Assembly: GCF_029407905.1 (NCBI RefSeq)
Contig: NC_073624.1
Location: 7,824,501-7,888,500, forward strand
Direction: 5' to 3'
DNA length: 64,000 nucleotides
DNA from: Bubalus kerabau
Taxonomy: Eukaryota > Chordata > Mammalia > Artiodactyla > Bovidae
Shown here: piece after piece, positions 35,151-59,414 of the stretch
How the letters are laid out: every line of letters starts with the position of its first letter
Position numbering within the stretch: the first letter of the stretch is position 1
Translations under genes and position numbers: made by a program
The notes under the pieces: model-generated
Seen by the model: only the letters and a program-made list of their open reading frames with translations
Told to the model about the DNA's origin: nothing
Database searches by the model: none

Positions 35151-35853
35151 AACAATAATTACCAAACCCTTAGACTTTAAAAAGATAACATTAATTCCAA
35201 AGTGAACCATAGCTATTACAAGGATCAGAAAACTACATCTCCACCGTCAGTTTAATACTCTTTCCCAATAGACCACCAAACCCGGATCACAGTTGATTTG
35301 GTCAGCTTAAGTTAAATAAATGAGAGAGTCGATTGATCTTGCATTCCTCTGTTTATTTTTTCAAGCAGCAAAGGCACCTTGGTAGGTGCTGGAGATTCAG
35401 GGGTGAATAAGACAGGTGAGGTTTTTGTTCTCCTGAAATTTCAGAACCAGGTAGAACAAGTGATCACATAAGGGACCAAGAGGATTTTCATAGCACCAAG
35501 TACTGTGTAGACAATAAAATGGGTTGATGTAATAGAATAAATGGGTGGCAGGGAAGTCCTGCTTAGGCAGTGGCAATTAAGGGGAGCTCTGAGACTTGAA
35601 GCCAGTCGTGCTGAGAAGTGGGGGAGGCCCAGGCCAAGGTCCTGGCTCCCTTGGGGCAGAGAAGTGGGGGTCAGGCAGGTGGTTGGAGCTCTGTGAATAC
35701 CAGCGGGAATGACATTCTTAGATGTGGGAAGGCAGGAGGGGTCAGCTCACCTGAGAAGGAGTTGCTGTGGGTGAGAAGTTTCAATTTAAGTTCAATGGGA
35801 AAGCCAAGGAAGAGCTTTTTAAAGTTAACTAGATGATGCAGATATTTAAAGCA

Positions 35854-36130
35854 GGACTTCCCTGGTGGTCCAGTGGTGGATGGTCTGGCTGCCAACGTGA
35901 GGGACGTGGGTTTGACCCCTGGTCTGGGAGGATGTCACATGCCGCAGGGCAACTGAGCTGGTACCACAACTAGAGCTTGTGTTCTGGAATCCTAACTCTA
36001 GAGCCTGAGTTCTGAAATGAGAAGCCAGAGCACTGCAACTCGAGAGTAATCCTCGCTCGCCGCAACTAGAGAAAGCATGCCATAAATACATATATAAATA
36101 ATAAAATCCAACAAAACAGACATATAAAGC
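35854..36130 (+). repeat. Long tRNA-Glu SINE
   Basis: Sense copy, GGACTTCCCTGGTGGTCCAG to CCGCAACTAGAGAAAGC. Confidence 0.85.
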
Positions 36131-37089
36131 ACACAAAGATTTCCAAAGGGAGGTTGGCTTTGTCAATGGCTGTTACTAGTCAAAGTCTATTAGCCAAGGC
36201 TGCTTATTCTGCAGGGAGTAGGGATGGGCCCTGCTTACTTTTGACTCAGTGAGGCTCAGGTTTTAGGTTGCTGAGGTTAAGCCCCTTTAGAAGTCAACAT
36301 ATTATTTATTTGGATGTATTAATGCCATCAATCCCTTCCCAGTCCTTTCTTGCTTGCCTGGATCCACTTTTCCTCTGTCTGCCCATCTGTAATCCCAGCT
36401 CTGCTCTCTTCGATGTTGATCTCAGCAGGTGATCTAATTTTCTTTATTTCTCACTTTTCATGGTATCCCTTATACCTATTTTTAAAGATAAGGCTCCTAA
36501 GCTCAGAACCTTGTTCAGAGTCACCTCGTGTTGGTAGCAGAGTCAGGCTTTTAGCTTAAACTCATTTGACCCCTCACTATGGGAAGGCAGTGGAGATCAA
36601 GAAGGCCTTAGGGAGAAATTTGAGTAGGAGTGTGAAAATACAGATAATGCTGTATACTCAGGAGGATGGGATATAACAAAGGAAGATATAATGACAGCAG
36701 AGAGGAGCTTGGCAACTCAGATAAAGCAAGGAGAGAGACAGGCTCCTGAGCTTTACAGCATCTGCCATCTTTATAGGAACACCCAGTGGGTAAGCAATGA
36801 AGAGTGGGGTTGTCAGTATGACACAAGGGAGCTGAACACAGTCTCAGGTGTCTCCAAGATGCGTTGGGTTGGGAGTGGAGACAAGGAACCCAGCCACTGA
36901 CTTTGTTCAGAAGCAAAGATCTGAGAGAGGCAGCGGTTAGGAAGATCAGATGAGGTTGTATACATGAGAACATGATGGAAATCGTGAATTTTGAGGATCA
37001 TGCTTCAGCAGTTTGAGTCACTGATCTTGGTAAGTGGAGCCTTCCGGAGTCTGAAGACAACTTAGCATCTTGGTGGGGTTAGGGGGAGG
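36131..37089. other. Intergenic sequence, no gene recognised
   Basis: A weak reverse MIR match lies near 36483-36560. Otherwise unique, with no coding signal. Confidence 0.4.
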
Positions 37090-37556
37090 GGGAATTCTTC
37101 TTTTTCTTATTTTATTTTTTAAAAAATTATTTTAAATTTCTTTTACTTTTGGTTGTGCGGGGTCTTTGTTGCTGCTCAGGCTTTCTCTCTACTTGTGGTG
37201 AGCAGGGGCTACTGTCCAGGTGTGGTGCTCGGGCTTCTCATTGTGTGGCTTCTCTTGTTTCAGAGTTCTAGGCACGTGGGCTTCAGAGTTCTAGGCATGT
37301 GGGTTTCAGAGTTATAGGCACATGGGTTTCAGGGTTCTAGGCATGTGGACCTCAGAGTTCTAGGCACGTGGGTTTCAGGGTTCTAGGCACGTGGGCTTCA
37401 GTAGTTGTAGCTCCCAGATGCTAGAGCATAGTTGTGGCTCTTGGACTTAGTTGCTCTGTGGCACGTGGGATATTCCTGGACTGGGGATCAAACCTGAGTC
37501 TCTTGAAATGTCAGGCCGATTTTTTTTTTTTCAGCACTGAGCCACAAGGGAAGCCC
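37090..37556 (-). repeat. Long tRNA-Glu SINE, expanded by a minisatellite
   Basis: Antisense long SINE (GTGCGGGGTCTTTGTTGC to GAGCCACAAGGGAAGCCC). It is about 140 bases longer than usual because of the 23-bp repeat array inside it. Confidence 0.85.
37259..37396. repeat. 23-bp minisatellite, 6 units, E-box in each
   Basis: Six contiguous units of TTCAGAGTTCTAGGCACGTGGGC type at exact 23-base spacing (starts 37259, 37282, 37305, 37328, 37351, 37374). Units 1, 5 and 6 carry CACGTG; the others carry CATGTG or CACATG. The unit derives from the SINE's own TTCAG..GTGGGC segment. Confidence 0.95.
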
Positions 37557-38148
37557 CCCTTTTACTTATTATTTCCCCTTTAAATGCAAGAGGAAACATA
37601 GCAAAAAACAAACAAAACATGGTGATATATGATCCACAATTTAATATGCCTAACAGCAATCTTATTTTGCATATTATCTACATTTTTTACTGGAGTATAT
37701 TGTCGAATATACTACATGGGCAATCACGATGCCCATAATAATTCTGTTTCCTTTTGGCATCACATAATAAATGCTTTTATGTATTTCTTATCAGTTTTCA
37801 CAATTAAAGAACATATTCTACCCTATTAAAGTTCCATCTTACAATTATTATTCCATTTGATTGTGTTAGAGCATGTCTACATGTTTATTTCTAGGCAGTT
37901 GTACTTTTGTGAAGTTTTGAAATTCGGTGAGATTTAAATATTAGTGGTGTAAAGAAAGAAATTGTTGGCAAATGTATGCTCCTTCATCTTTGCCTTGTTC
38001 CCCAACAGTTTTGAATGAATGAAGATGCCTTCTGCAGACTCTTGAGAATACAGCTCAGAAGAGTCAGAGAACATGAGTTTGTTGAAGGGGCAAAATCTTT
38101 AGACGACATAAAACTGGACCTTCTGGATTATTCTTTTCTTTTTTTTTT

Positions 38149-39019
38149 AATGTGAGTTATTTTATTTTATTTTTTATTTTTTTTAAATTTTATTTTATTT
38201 TTAAACTTTACAATATTGTATTGGTTTTGTCAAATATTGAAATGAATCCGCCACAGGTATACATGTGTTCCCCATCCTGAACCCTCCTCCCTCCTCCCTC
38301 CCCATACCATCCCTCTGGGTTGTCCCAGTTGCACCAGCCCCAAGCATCCAGTATCGTGCATTGAACCTGGACTGGCAACTCGTTTCATACATGATATTAT
38401 ACATGTTTCAATGTCATTCTCCCAAATCTTCCCACCCTCTCCCTCTCCCACAGAGTCCATAAGACTGTTCTATACATCAGTGTCTCTTTTGCTGTCTTGT
38501 ATACAGGGTTATTGTTACCATCTTTCTAAATTCCATATATATGCGTTAGTATACTGTATTGGTGTTTTTCTTTCTGGCTTACTTCACTCAGTATAATAGG
38601 CTCCAGTTTCATCCACCTCATTAGAACTGATTCAAATGTATTCTTTTTAATGGCTGAGTAATACTTCATTGTGTATATGTACCATAGCTTTCTTATCCAT
38701 TCATCTGCTGATGGACATCTAGGTTGCTTCCATGTCCCGGCTATTATAAACAGTGCTGCGATGAACATTGGGGTACACGTGTCTCTTTCCCTTCTGGTTT
38801 CCTCATTGTGTATGCCCAGCAGTGGAATTGCTGGATCATAAGGCAGTTCTATTTCCAGTTTTTTAAGGAATCTCCACACTGTTCTCCATAGTGGCTGTAC
38901 TAGTTTGCATTCCCACCAACAGTGTAAGAGGGTTCCCAGTTCTCCACACCCTCTCCAGCATTTATTGCTTGTAGACTTTTGGATCACAGCCATTCTGACT
39001 GGCAATGTGGGTTATTTTA
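38149..39019 (-). mobile_element. L1 LINE, 5'-truncated, with target duplications
   Basis: The minus-strand frame of 159 codons (38526-39005) is the C-terminus of L1 ORF2: CWWECKLVQPLWRTVWRFLK, then IPLLGIH and MKYYSAIKKN. The 3' UTR runs down to an A/T-rich tail near 38165. AATGTGAGTTATTTTA (38149-38164) and AATGTGGGTTATTTTA (39004-39019) flank it, 15 of 16 identical. The frame has no stops over 159 codons, so the insertion is fairly young, but lacking the endonuclease and RT it is inactive. Confidence 0.9.
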
Positions 39020-39055
39020 AAAGTCTAATTGAATTTGTTGCATTACTCTTTTTGT

Positions 39056-39152
39056 TTTATGTTTTGATTTTTTGGCCTCGAGGGGTCGAACCTGTACGTC
39101 CCACACTGTAAGGTGAAGACTTAACCACTGGACTAATAAACCAAGGGAAGTC
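39056..39152 (-). repeat. CHR-type SINE
   Basis: Antisense copy, TTTTTTGGCCTCGAGGGG to a diverged head ending AAGGGAAGTCC. Confidence 0.75.
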
Positions 39153-39189
39153 CTTGGGTTATTCTTTCATGATACTTTCTATTATGTGC

Positions 39190-39738
39190 ATGAAGTGAAG
39201 TGAAGCGGAAGTCGCTCAGTCGTGTCCAACTCTTTGTGACCCCATGGACTGCATAGTCAATGGAATTCTCCAGGCCAGAATACTGGAGTGGGTAGCCTTT
39301 CCCTTTTCCAGGGGATCTTCTCAACCCAGGATCAAACCTGGGTCTCCTGCATTGCAGGAGGATTCTTTACCAGCTGAGCCACAAGGGAAACCCAAGAATA
39401 CTGGAGTGGGTAGCCTATCCCTTCTCCAGGGGATCTTCCTGACCCAGGAATTGAACCAGGGTCTCCTGCATCACAGGTGGATTCTTTACCAACTGAGCTA
39501 TGAGGGAAGCCCCATGCATTCATGCTAAGTTGCTTCAGTCCTGTCTGACTCTTTGTGACCCCATGGACTGTGGCCCGTCAGGCTCCTCTGTCCACGGGAT
39601 TCTCCAGGCAAGAATACTGGGATGGGTTGCTATTTTCTTCTGCAGGGGGTCTTCCCGACCCAGGGACCGAACCTGCATCTTTTAAGTCTCCTGCATTGAC
39701 GGGAGGGTTATTTATCTCTAACATCCCCTGGGAAGCCA
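39190..39738 (-). repeat. Three antisense Bov-tA copies in tandem
   Basis: A full copy (39190-39393), a half copy beginning AAGAATACTGGAGTGGGT (39394-39513) and a further full copy (39525-39738), all in the same orientation with almost no spacer. Confidence 0.85.
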
Positions 39739-39739
39739 C

Positions 39740-40744
39740 TTTCTATTATAAGGGCTCCTAAATCTCGTAGGTGAAGGGAATAATGGACACATTTCAAGAA
39801 TCCAGATGATGATCAAGGCCTGAATAGTGGAGACAGAGTGGACAAAAGTGGATTTGAGAGATGCAAAATTGAAGTATAATAGATAGGACACAGTATCCAC
39901 ATGGATATTTGGGATGAGGGTTGAGGTGACATTAAAGATGAGTTTAATGTTTCTAGACTGTTTGTCTGGATATCAGTGTCTCTGAGCAAGATGGAGGCTA
40001 TCACTTCCAGAAGGAGTTTGTTTGGCAGAACATAGAATAATTATCAAGGCATCTGAAAATAGTTCCATTCTCTGCTAAGTATAGGATGATAGGCTCTACT
40101 TTTGTGTAATGGTTAGTTTCATGTCTCAGAATGCAAAATGTAGAAACAATTAGTTTGAAAAATTGCTACTCTGAGGTTGCTCTGAAGACAGTAGAAGAAA
40201 GGGGACACTTTGGTGAAAGACACCACGCTGTTTCAGACTTCATCATAGCCTGGGTTTAGCTAGAAATATGGCCTCACTTTGGGGGAGATTTCAAAAAGTT
40301 CAGAGAAAAGAGGACACTATGATGGTGGAGGCCCTAAAGGGAGGCAGGGGCCCTGACCCTGTTTAGAGGAGTCTGGGGGAGGGCTAGCCTCTCAGGTAAC
40401 CCAGCACTGAGACAAGGGAGTAGGGAGGTGGACTGGATTGGGCAGGAGGTATTCTTGGAAGGACGGAGGTTCAAGCAAATCCAGCTGAAGCTTCCACATG
40501 GCACTGGGATGAGGTCAGAGGAGCTCATGCCAGGCTGGAAAGAGAGGAACAGAAATGGGGATGTGCTTTGCGGTTACAGGTCGTGTGAGGCTCTGTATGC
40601 CATGGGGTGAAGACCCAAGTAAGAGGGCAGGGCAGTGGGCTCAGTGGGGATAAGAGGCCCTCAAAAGGTGTTTCAACAGTAGGCTGAAAAATTGGTCCGA
40701 GCAGGAAGAAAATAAAAGGCATTGAAGGAAAAAATATCACAAGA
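39740..40744. other. Intergenic sequence, nothing recognised
   Basis: No coding signal or nameable repeat. Confidence 0.45.
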
Positions 40745-40858
40745 GGGACTTCCCTGGTGGTCTAATGGTTAATGACTTCTTGCTTCAGGGGAAGGGGTTC
40801 AATCCCTGGTCAGGGAACTAAGATCCCACATGCCAAGCAGTGCAGCAAAAAAAGAAAC
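40745..40858 (+). repeat. CHR-type SINE
   Basis: Sense copy, GGGACTTCCCTGGTGGTC to an A-run. A CHR tail fragment (GGTTTGATCCCTGGTCAGGG) also sits at about 41738-41806. Confidence 0.85.
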
Positions 40859-41029
40859 TGATCAAATAGGGGACAAAAACCAAGAAGAGAAAAGACAGGC
40901 GGCAAAGGACTCTCAGAAGAGTGTTCTGTTGGCTGAAGAAGTGAATAAAAAATGTCAGATGACATTTTCATAAAATGATGGGCTTTTTAGGACTGTTTTG
41001 AGAATGAATAAGGAAACAGTATAGATGTA

Positions 41030-41560
41030 CCTGGCAGGGGCAGGAGGGGATTAATGATGACAGTTGAGAACCAAAGGCCTGGGCGATCGTTGCAGCAGAC
41101 TGGATAGGGTAAGAAATGTTGGAGAGCTCACCGCAGCACAGGGCATGTTGGAGAATCAGGCTCGGAAAATGGGCAGCCACTGGGACCACAGCCAAAATGA
41201 TGCCACAAAACTGGTCTGGGAAGGTGCTGGCTATTGAGGCTATTAAACACCGGCTGTCACAACCCATTTGGCTGTCTGCACTGGGCCTTGGGTGCTGCCA
41301 GTGCTGCTGCCCATAGCCACAAAGGATGGCAGCCCGAGTGTCTCTGATGGAGGTGGGGTACCCTACCTCTCCAGCTGCTTGGAAGCCGGAGGAGCCGCGA
41401 TGAGGCACGCTCGTCTACAATGCGAAGTGAACTCTGTCCATCAAGGTAGAGATTTCCCAGCTAGTGGAAGGGGCATCAGTCAAGTTAAAGATTTGTTTCA
41501 GGTTGTAGCAAGGAGACTAACGATAACAGTTGGAGAACTGCAATTGTTTTAGAGGAAAAT
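41030..41560. other. Possible old repeat, family unresolved
   Basis: GATGACAGTTGAGAAC near 41056 and GATAACAGTTGGAGAAC near 41522 look like echoes of one unit. The text between has an LTR-like look (CACTGGGACCACAGCC). I could not assign a family. A 146-codon minus frame here has no known domain. Confidence 0.3.
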
Positions 41561-42240
41561 GAAGACAGCCTGTGCTGTCAGTGGCGATGGGAATGGAGAA
41601 GAGGGTGCAGGTTGCAGTGAGTGCAGCAGGTGAATGGAGTTTAATGACTACTTAGATGCAGAGACGAAGGGAGAGCTCAGATGCCTCTGAATGCCTGTGG
41701 CTTCAGGAATTGGAAGAGTTGCACCTCCATTAATCAGGCGAAGGTTTGATCCCTGGTCAGGGACTCCAGATCCCACAAGCTATAAGCGTAGCCAAAAAAA
41801 GAGAAGCTGGTCTTTGTGAAAGAGCGACAGAGAGAATCCCAGCAGGGATGCCCTGGTTCTAGTTATTCATTCTTAGGTCCAGCCCCTCTGTGTCCCTTTC
41901 TCCTTTCAGAGGACACAGCCCCCTGGCCCTCACAAACATTCCATGACCTAAGCAGAAGCTGGAGTTGGCTGCTCTGCAACCAAGGGTCCTTATGAATACC
42001 CAGGCAGAACTCTGCAAATATGTGACGCCAGCTGTGTGAAAACCGTTCTTCTGCATCGCTGAAGTGTCCCTGCAGTGTGAATGACCACCTGAAAGGGGTT
42101 TAAAGGAGGTGATTTCTGCCGAGGGTGGAAGGAACATCGACGGCAGCAGCCACCTGGCCCTGAGCACCTGCACTGTTGGTGGCCAAGTGGGAAAGCTGGC
42201 TTCCACCCAGGCTGGACCTCTAAGTTCTTAATTACTAAGC

Positions 42241-42670
42241 TAGAGGTTCTCAAACTTTTGAGTCTCAGGATCCCCTTATGATCTTAAACACTGAAGAAAC
42301 CAAAGAGTTTTTATGGGGGTTGCATCTACAGATATTTACCACTATGGAAATCAAACTGAGAAATTTAAAAGATTTTAAAAGAACAAAAATCCATCACGTT
42401 AACATAAATATTTTTATTCAAAGTTTTTCAAAACAAAAGTTAGAAGAGTGGCACCGTTTTACATTTTTGCAAATCTTTTTTATATCTGACTTAGCAGAAG
42501 ACAGCTGGATTCGCTGGTCTGCTTTTTCATTCAATACGTTGCTTTGGTTGAAGGAAAAAAAGAAAAATTGGCCTTGTACAGACATGCAGCCGGAAAAGGA
42601 ACTTCGTGAACCTCCTGAAAGTGTTTCCATTACTCCCGCAAGTCCTCAGCACACACTTTGAGAATCACTG
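42241..42670. repeat. hAT-Charlie-type DNA transposon fossil
   Basis: Inverted termini: TAGAGGTTCTCAAACTTTT at the left, and CACACTTTGAGAATCACTG at the right (reverse complement CAGTGATTCTCAAAGTGTG). The ATCCCCTTATGATCTTAAAC interior is typical of non-autonomous Charlie/MER5-like elements. No transposase coding remains. Confidence 0.75.
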
Positions 42671-42929
42671 CAGTAAATTAACCCGCCTCTTAAAGACTAA
42701 GAGATTGAAGTAGTGTTAGAACTGGCAGTTCCGTCCACGGCCAAGGCATTTTAAACAAATTACAAAGGGTGGTGGTGAAGGGAAACCTGAATTTTCCTGT
42801 TAACTCTAAATGACACTGATTTCCAATTTGAGTTCACACATTACTCCACTGCCAGCCAAGATAACGTATTAATTTTTTTTCAAGTTAACTTTTCTAAACT
42901 AAACTGAGAAAGCGACACGTCATACACAA

Positions 42930-43080
42930 AGTTAACACCTGTACAGCGTTCTCACAGTTTATAAGGCCTCTTTCTGTGCCCAGATGATCCTGTTTAGTCC
43001 TTAGCAGCCACTTCACGGAGGAGGAAGAGCTCAGAGCAGAGAGACCACTCGCCCAAGATCACCATCAGCAGCCAGGCTGT
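42930..43080 (-). repeat. MIR
   Basis: Reverse MIR: ACAGCGTTCTCACAGTTTAT, CTGTTTAGTCCTTAGCAGCC, GCCCAAGATCACCATCAGCA. It lies just beyond the RBX1 3' end. Confidence 0.75.
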
Positions 43081-43247
43081 GGACCAGGCTTCCTCGAGAC
43101 CAAGCGACGTGCTCGCAGGACGATCCAGCTTTGGCTCTGATGAACAAACATCTCACTTTCAAAACCTGGCCTTCCACCCTAGAAAGGGGCGGGAGGGCTC
43201 TTTACTTGCATTCACTTTTTGCACATACACAAGAGACAGCGTCTGTT

Positions 43248-43426
43248 CTAGAATCCAACTGGATTTTATTTGACACAGAATACAGTATGGCTGCCGGAAT
43301 AGCAAACTGAAAAGACAAAGCAGAAGAGACACGGTTCTATCTAATTTATAATTAAGTAACAGGAGGGCAAGTCATTCAGTGGATAACAAAAAAAACAGTT
43401 GAGCTTGATCGAAGAATTCTCTTTTT
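43248..43426 (-). terminator. RBX1: RBX1 3' UTR and poly(A) site
   Basis: From the stop codon the minus strand runs about 160 bases to AATAAA (43265-43270), followed by ATCCAGTTGGATTC. The likely cleavage region is 43245-43255. The short UTR matches the compact RBX1 mRNA known in mammals. The exact end is not determined. Confidence 0.85.
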
Positions 43427-55850
<12,424 letters not shown>

Positions 55851-55899
55851 CGCCTCCTGCTGCCGCCGAATCCTAGACCTCACACTGGGCTTTCCAAAT

Positions 55900-57150
55900 A
55901 ATGATCGGCTTTTGAACCCGGCGGAGGTGCTTACCCTCCCTGAAAGGCCGTTCGATTTCCTGATTCCAATCCGGGAAACCCTCAAGATTCAGTGGGAAGA
56001 TGGTCTCCCCTCCTGCCCAGTGCCCTCCCCAGGACTGAACTGAACAGGCATTCTCCAGTCCTGCCTTCACCTGCCCATGAAGGAAGTGGACGGAGGAGGC
56101 TTAGGAGCCTGGGGAGGTGCCGGCTCCAGCCTACCCCAAATATACCAGTCCGCCCTGGAAGGGTCAGTGGTTAAAGTGCACGATTTCATCTTCACTCGCT
56201 TGAGCACACTCTTCCCATTCCTCAACGAGTGCTCATCTTTCTCCTTAATTTCAGCCCTCTTTCCTCTAGTTGCGCTATCATCGCATTTGAAGTCGCTGCA
56301 CTTTTTGAAGTATTTGTGTGAGGTATTTGCCACTTATTCTTACTGATCATTCCTTAACCGCAAAAGCACCTGTACTGTCACCCTCCCATCTCTAGACCAG
56401 GCTCCACTTTTTCATCTCTAATCCTGCAGAGGTATGTCTCTGCTCGATCACTCTTAAAATCTTGTTTGAAATCTCATATTTTCTCTTACAAGAAAATTGA
56501 AGAGTAATGGATTGTGTTGACTCCACTGTTAAACCAGAATAAATAGGATTTGCTTCCTTGTCTTAATCGTAAAGAACAACAAATCTGTGGAAACACCACC
56601 ACAGCTTTAACCAGACAAGAATATACAAAATTTGTGTGAGAGGAAACCGTACAAAGCAAGTTTTATTAAATTAATGATTACATTTTAGGAATTCAGTTAT
56701 TTGTTTTCCTGCCGGAGTATTGGAAAACCAGAGTAAATTAAAGTATTGAGGGCATATGTATCTTCATTCAACAAATTCATTGAGTATGTACTGAGTCCTG
56801 TTGTAAATGGGAGAGATAGAGTGATGAGGAGTCAAACACCCTGTAGGGAAATAATATACGAGTCAACAAACATATCAGAAAATCGCAGGTATCAATAAGT
56901 AAAAAAAAAGTCATGAGTCTGAGGGGAGATGGAGGCAATATTAAAATAGGTGATTATATAGGGCCCCTGTGAGGAGTTAACATTTCGGCTGAATTCCTTG
57001 CAAGGGCCTAAAAGACCCTGTATGATATGCTTCCCATTCATTTTACTGAACTTTTCCCTTTAATGGTACATGTACCTTCCAACTTTTTGTTTACTCATTT
57101 ATTAGATTTATTGCTTCTGTGTGTCTGGCCAAGGGAAGGAATATTTTATT
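55900..57150. other. Spacer between genes, nothing recognised
   Basis: Unique sequence upstream of RBX1. No coding signal. Confidence 0.45.
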
Positions 57151-57154
57151 ATTC

Positions 57155-57260
57155 TCTTTATTTTTGACTGCCCTGTGCAGGTTGCAGGATCTTTGTTTCC
57201 CGACCAGGGTTTGAACCTGGGCCCTCAGCAGTGAAAGCTTGGTATCCTAGCCTGGGAATT
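57155..57260 (-). repeat. CHR-type SINE
   Basis: Diverged antisense copy: TTTCCCGACCAGGGTTTGAA to CCTGGGAATTC. Confidence 0.75.
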
Positions 57261-57489
57261 CTCTATTGTTTTCTTTATTGATAACAAATACTCCTAGAAC
57301 AGTGCTTGTGCTTGGTCTGTTGTATGTGCCCACTATGTGTTGAATGAATAAATTTGAAGCTTATGGAGCAAGGGTGGTTAAGAGATGAGACAGGCAGGTA
57401 GGGGTCAGATAAGGTGGGGATATTATTGTAGATGTTATTGGAAGGCATTGGAGGGGTACAGTGTAAGGGAGGGGACTAACGGTGACATG

Positions 57490-57703
57490 TGTGTGTGCAC
57501 ACGTGCTCAGTCATGTCTGAGTCTTTGCAACCCCCTGGACTGTAGCCCACCAGGCTCCTCTGTCCATGGTATTTTCTAGGCAAGATACTGGAGTAGGTTG
57601 CCATTTTCAGGGGATCCTCCCAATCTAGGGATTTAATACGAGTCTCTTGTGTCTCCTGCATCGACAGATGGATTCTTTACCACTGCGCCACCTGGGAAGC
57701 CCA
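57490..57703 (-). repeat. Bov-tA SINE
   Basis: Antisense copy, GTGCTCAGTCATGTCTGAG to GCGCCACCTGGGAAGCCC, with GT-rich left end. Confidence 0.9.
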
Positions 57704-57709
57704 AAAGTG

Positions 57710-58350
57710 ACTTAATCTGATTTGAATTTTGACAATTTTTAAACTTTGTTGGAAGAAGGTATTGTAGAGATACAGGAGAGGAAGCAGCAAGAGTTTGCAA
57801 GTTGTTTGCTCTGTGAAGAGCTACAGTGGGGCTGTTCCATTAAGCTATGAAAGCCTCATGTACTGATCTCTCCTTTGGATGTTTTCCTGGCTGTGATGAT
57901 TGGCCATGCCTTTCTGTATACTAGCTCCTGCTGCATAAACTTTTTGTAGACCCCATATAGATTCTTACCCTTCATAATTTTAGTTTACAATGCAATAGGC
58001 TGTTCAGTTTAGCTCTGTTCAGTTGATCCACCCATTCATTCATTCAATAGATATTCCAAAAATATTCACAGAACCTGCTGTGTGTCAACTACACCATATT
58101 GCTTTAGATATTCTAAGAACTTGGAAAAGTCCCTTTTCATCATTGAATTCACCATATGTAGCGAGAGAGGCAATAGTCAGTTAATGATAATTCCAGTGAA
58201 TTTTAGGAAAGGAGAAGTAAAGGGTGCCTTGAAGCAGAAAGACTGCCTGGAAGGTAGAGGAAGTCCTCTTAGAGGAAATGGTATGAGATTGAAGGAGAGC
58301 CAGACAAAGAAGCCTGGATGCAGTGGTATGCTGGTAAATAAAACAAAAGA
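57710..58350. other. Spacer, nothing recognised
   Basis: No gene or clear repeat. Confidence 0.45.
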
Positions 58351-58354
58351 GCTG

Positions 58355-58545
58355 TTGGGACTCCCTTGGTGGTCCAGTGACTAAGATGGTAAGCACCCAA
58401 TGCTGGGGGCCCAGGTTCAATCGCTGGTCAGGGCATTGGATCCCATGTGCCACAACTAACAGTCTGCACGCCACACGAAAGATCCTGTGTACAACAACTG
58501 GCACAGCCAAATGATAAATACTAAAAACAAACAAACAAACAAAAC
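58355..58545 (+). repeat. CHR-type SINE
   Basis: GGGACTCCCTTGGTGGTCCAG to an AAAC-rich tail. Confidence 0.85.
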
Positions 58546-59080
58546 CAGTTCTTAAAAAAGAAGTCAAGTTCTGATTTGTAGCTTTAGCAGTCAGACTGCA
58601 AAATTCCCAAAAGGTTAACAGTTGCTCCTGCAAACAGATGCAGTTTGGCTCCAGCACTCACACACACTGAGGGATGTGGAAGAAGGTGCCATTCCAGGTA
58701 GAGCCAACAGCATACAGGAGGGGCTGCAAGCATAGAATGCACAGCACACTCGTAAAGAAGCCTGGAATGGCTCAAACATGAAGAGAACCAGTGAGATAAG
58801 AGTCTGCAAAGATGTGCAAGAATCAATTGTTAGCCTCTTCTCCCAGTTCCGTAAGTTGGTATCTTGAAATTGGCCATAATCGTCCTATTTATGCCATGGA
58901 AATTGGCAACTGCTACAACCAGGGATTCCCTTATCCTCCTAGAGTCAGTTGATAAACATTTACCACTGGTATGAACCAGGTCATGCAAGAATGTTTGGTA
59001 GAGCCATGCAAAGAGTTTTGCTCTTTATCTGCAGTGATGAGAAACCACTGAAGGATTTTAACCAGTCACATGGTCAGATG
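58546..59080. other. Spacer, nothing recognised
   Basis: No coding signal or nameable repeat. Confidence 0.4.
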
Positions 59081-59081
59081 G

Positions 59082-59264
59082 GGCTCCCCAGGTGGCACTA
59101 GTGGTAAAGAACCCAGCTGCTAACGCAGGAGATATCGGATGCAGGTTCGATCCCTGGTTCAGGAAGATCCCCTAGAGGATGGCACGGCAACCCGTATTCT
59201 TGTCTGGAGACTCCTGTGTCCATAGGGTCACAAAGAGTCGAACACGCCTGAAGTGACTCAGCAC
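59082..59264 (+). repeat. Bov-tA SINE
   Basis: Sense copy, GGGGCTCCCCAGGTGGCAC to CGCCTGAAGTGACTCAGC. Confidence 0.85.
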
Positions 59265-59385
59265 AGGCTCAATAGTTGTGGTGCAGGGGCTTTGTTTCTC
59301 TGAGGCATGTGAGGTCTTCCTGGATTGGGGATTGAGTGTCTTCTGATTGGCAGGCAGATTCTTAACCACTGAGCCATCTGGGAAG
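59265..59385 (-). repeat. tRNA-Glu SINE, truncated
   Basis: Antisense fragment (GGCTCAATAGTTGTGGTGC to AGCCATCTGGGAAGG), placed tail-to-tail with the preceding Bov-tA. Confidence 0.75.
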
Positions 59386-59414
59386 GACCCCCCACCCCCG
59401 ACCCCTGCCCGCCC

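Noticed and set aside
37259..37396. CRISPR-like array
   Set aside because: The 23-bp units are contiguous with no spacers and derive from a SINE; this is a eukaryotic minisatellite.
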